From contig CAMYJU010000007.1 in assembly GCA_947258795.1 (NCBI GenBank), forward strand, positions 1 to 64,000: DNA of 64,000 bases. Reading direction: 5' to 3'. Shown here one piece after another: positions 63,262-64,000 of the stretch (position 1 is the stretch's first letter; the number at the start of each line of letters is the position of its first letter). The notes under the pieces were generated by a model. The model saw only the letters and a list, made by a program, of their open reading frames with translations, was not told the origin of the DNA and did not search any database. Source of the stretch: an uncultured Gammaproteobacteria bacterium (lineage in GTDB: Bacteria > Pseudomonadota > Gammaproteobacteria > DRJJ01). The position numbers were made by a program, and so were the translations under genes.

Positions 63262-64000
63262 ATGAACTGGGATGATCTGAGACTCTTTTTGGCCGTGGCC
63301 CGTAGCGGCTCTATCAGTGGTGCGGCAAAACAACTGGGTGTTCAGCACTCAACTATCTCCCGGCGCATGCGGCAATTCGAGCTAAACCTGGGCGCACGTT
63401 TGATTGAACGAAAAAAAAGCGGCTATGAACTTACCCAGGCAGGTGAACATGTAAAAGAAGCGGCTAATAATATTGAACGTGAAATTCTTGGAGTAGACGG
63501 TGCACTAATAGGAAAAGATTCTCAACTGATTGGGTCATTACATGTTACTGCTATTAACAATATGGCCTCTTCGATTTTAATGCCGATGTTTGCGAAGTTC
63601 AGTAATCAACACCCATTGATAAATCTACATATTGTCGTTTCCAATCTGGATGCTAGCCTCGTTCAGCGTGATGCGGATGTTGCCATACGTCTTACTAACT
63701 CACCTCCTGATACCTTGATCGGTAAACGAATTGTCACTGTTGCTTCAACTATCTATGGCAGTCGCTCATATATTGAAAAACTCCGACAAGATAATAGCGA
63801 ACCCAATTGGATTGGCGTGGATTGTTGCGGGTTTCATAAAACCTGGACAAATCAGGCCTGTGGTGAGCAGCCACATAACTTTGTTAGCGATGATACGCTA
63901 TTAACACTTGCGGCAATAAAAGAAAACTTGGGGGTTTCCATACTCCCTTGTTTCATGGGTGATGCTGATTTCGCACTGGAGCGCTACTGTCAACCAGACC
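63262..64000 (+). CDS. LysR-family transcriptional regulator (3' end beyond window)
   Basis: An ATG at 63262 opens a frame that runs without stop to the window edge (246 codons). The N-terminus MNWDDLRLFLAVARSGSISG, AAKQLGVQHSTISRRMRQFE is a LysR winged HTH; the effector domain begins near residue 95 (LIGSLHVTAINNMASSI). Divergent orientation suggests control of the nitrilase-GFA pair. It is partial in this window only because of the edge. Confidence 0.92.
   Translation, partial: MNWDDLRLFLAVARSGSISGAAKQLGVQHSTISRRMRQFELNLGARLIERKKSGYELTQAGEHVKEAANNIEREILGVDGALIGKDSQLIGSLHVTAINNMASSILMPMFAKFSNQHPLINLHIVVSNLDASLVQRDADVAIRLTNSPPDTLIGKRIVTVASTIYGSRSYIEKLRQDNSEPNWIGVDCCGFHKTWTNQACGEQPHNFVSDDTLLTLAAIKENLGVSILPCFMGDADFALERYCQPD

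Overview
The window is a 64 kb stretch of a gammaproteobacterial chromosome (moderate GC, by eye in the mid-40s percent) dominated by one very complete Mo-nitrogenase gene island. Gene content and order (nafY / grx / rhodanese, rnfABCDGEH, nifLA, nifB-fdxN-nifO-nifQ, nifHDKTY, LRV protein, nifENX, nifF, iscA-nifUSV-cysE-nifWZM-clpX) closely follow the Azotobacter vinelandii / Pseudomonas stutzeri style, including a NifL-controlled NifA, so a free-living or facultatively symbiotic gammaproteobacterium is likely. I cannot name the genus.

Layout. 1-3200: a left accessory module (small secreted protein, a truncated TOTE-type primase remnant, a Fic protein with an operator-like array). 3150-59565: the nif island, which opens with a HTH/nucleotidyltransferase toxin-antitoxin-like pair (toxin broken by one stop codon). 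59309-61474: a small module carrying an AbiEi/AbiEii type IV toxin-antitoxin pair. 61700-64000: GFA-family protein, nitrilase and a divergent LysR regulator. The module borders (copies ending at 136, 3198, 59565 and 61474) are repeated 3' halves of a tRNA-Arg(ACG) gene starting in the anticodon loop, i.e. att-like sites; three of four are followed by a terminator. Two of the four carry the same structured insert in the T-loop position. No integrase is present in the window.

How the nif genes work together. NifL/NifA (12.8-16 kb) control the island: I find ten -24/-12 (sigma-54) promoters, nine with a TGT-N10-ACA NifA site at a sensible distance upstream (rhodanese-grx-bolA-nafY, rnf, nifB, SIR2-like gene, nifH, nifE, nifF, a decayed DUF6156-like gene plus AAA ATPase, iscA-nifUS, nifV), and one for nifL with a candidate NtrC site instead. 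nifHDK encode the enzyme; nifB, nifEN, nifX, nafY x2, nifQ, nifV, nifO and modABC supply and assemble FeMo-co; nifU, nifS, iscA, cysE, grx, bolA and rhodanese supply Fe-S and sulfur; rnfABCDGEH, flavodoxin NifF and several ferredoxins supply electrons; FeSII (Shethna II), a Shethna I-type ferredoxin, a flavodiiron protein and a bacteriohemerythrin probably protect against oxygen; nifW, nifZ, nifM and a nif-type ClpX handle maturation and turnover; alanine dehydrogenase may assimilate the ammonium formed. Several conserved but uncharacterised nif-linked proteins (SIR2-like, 72-aa protein after fdxN, Cys-rich 74-aa protein, TPR paralogues, SagB-type oxidoreductase, AAA ATPase) are the least explained part.
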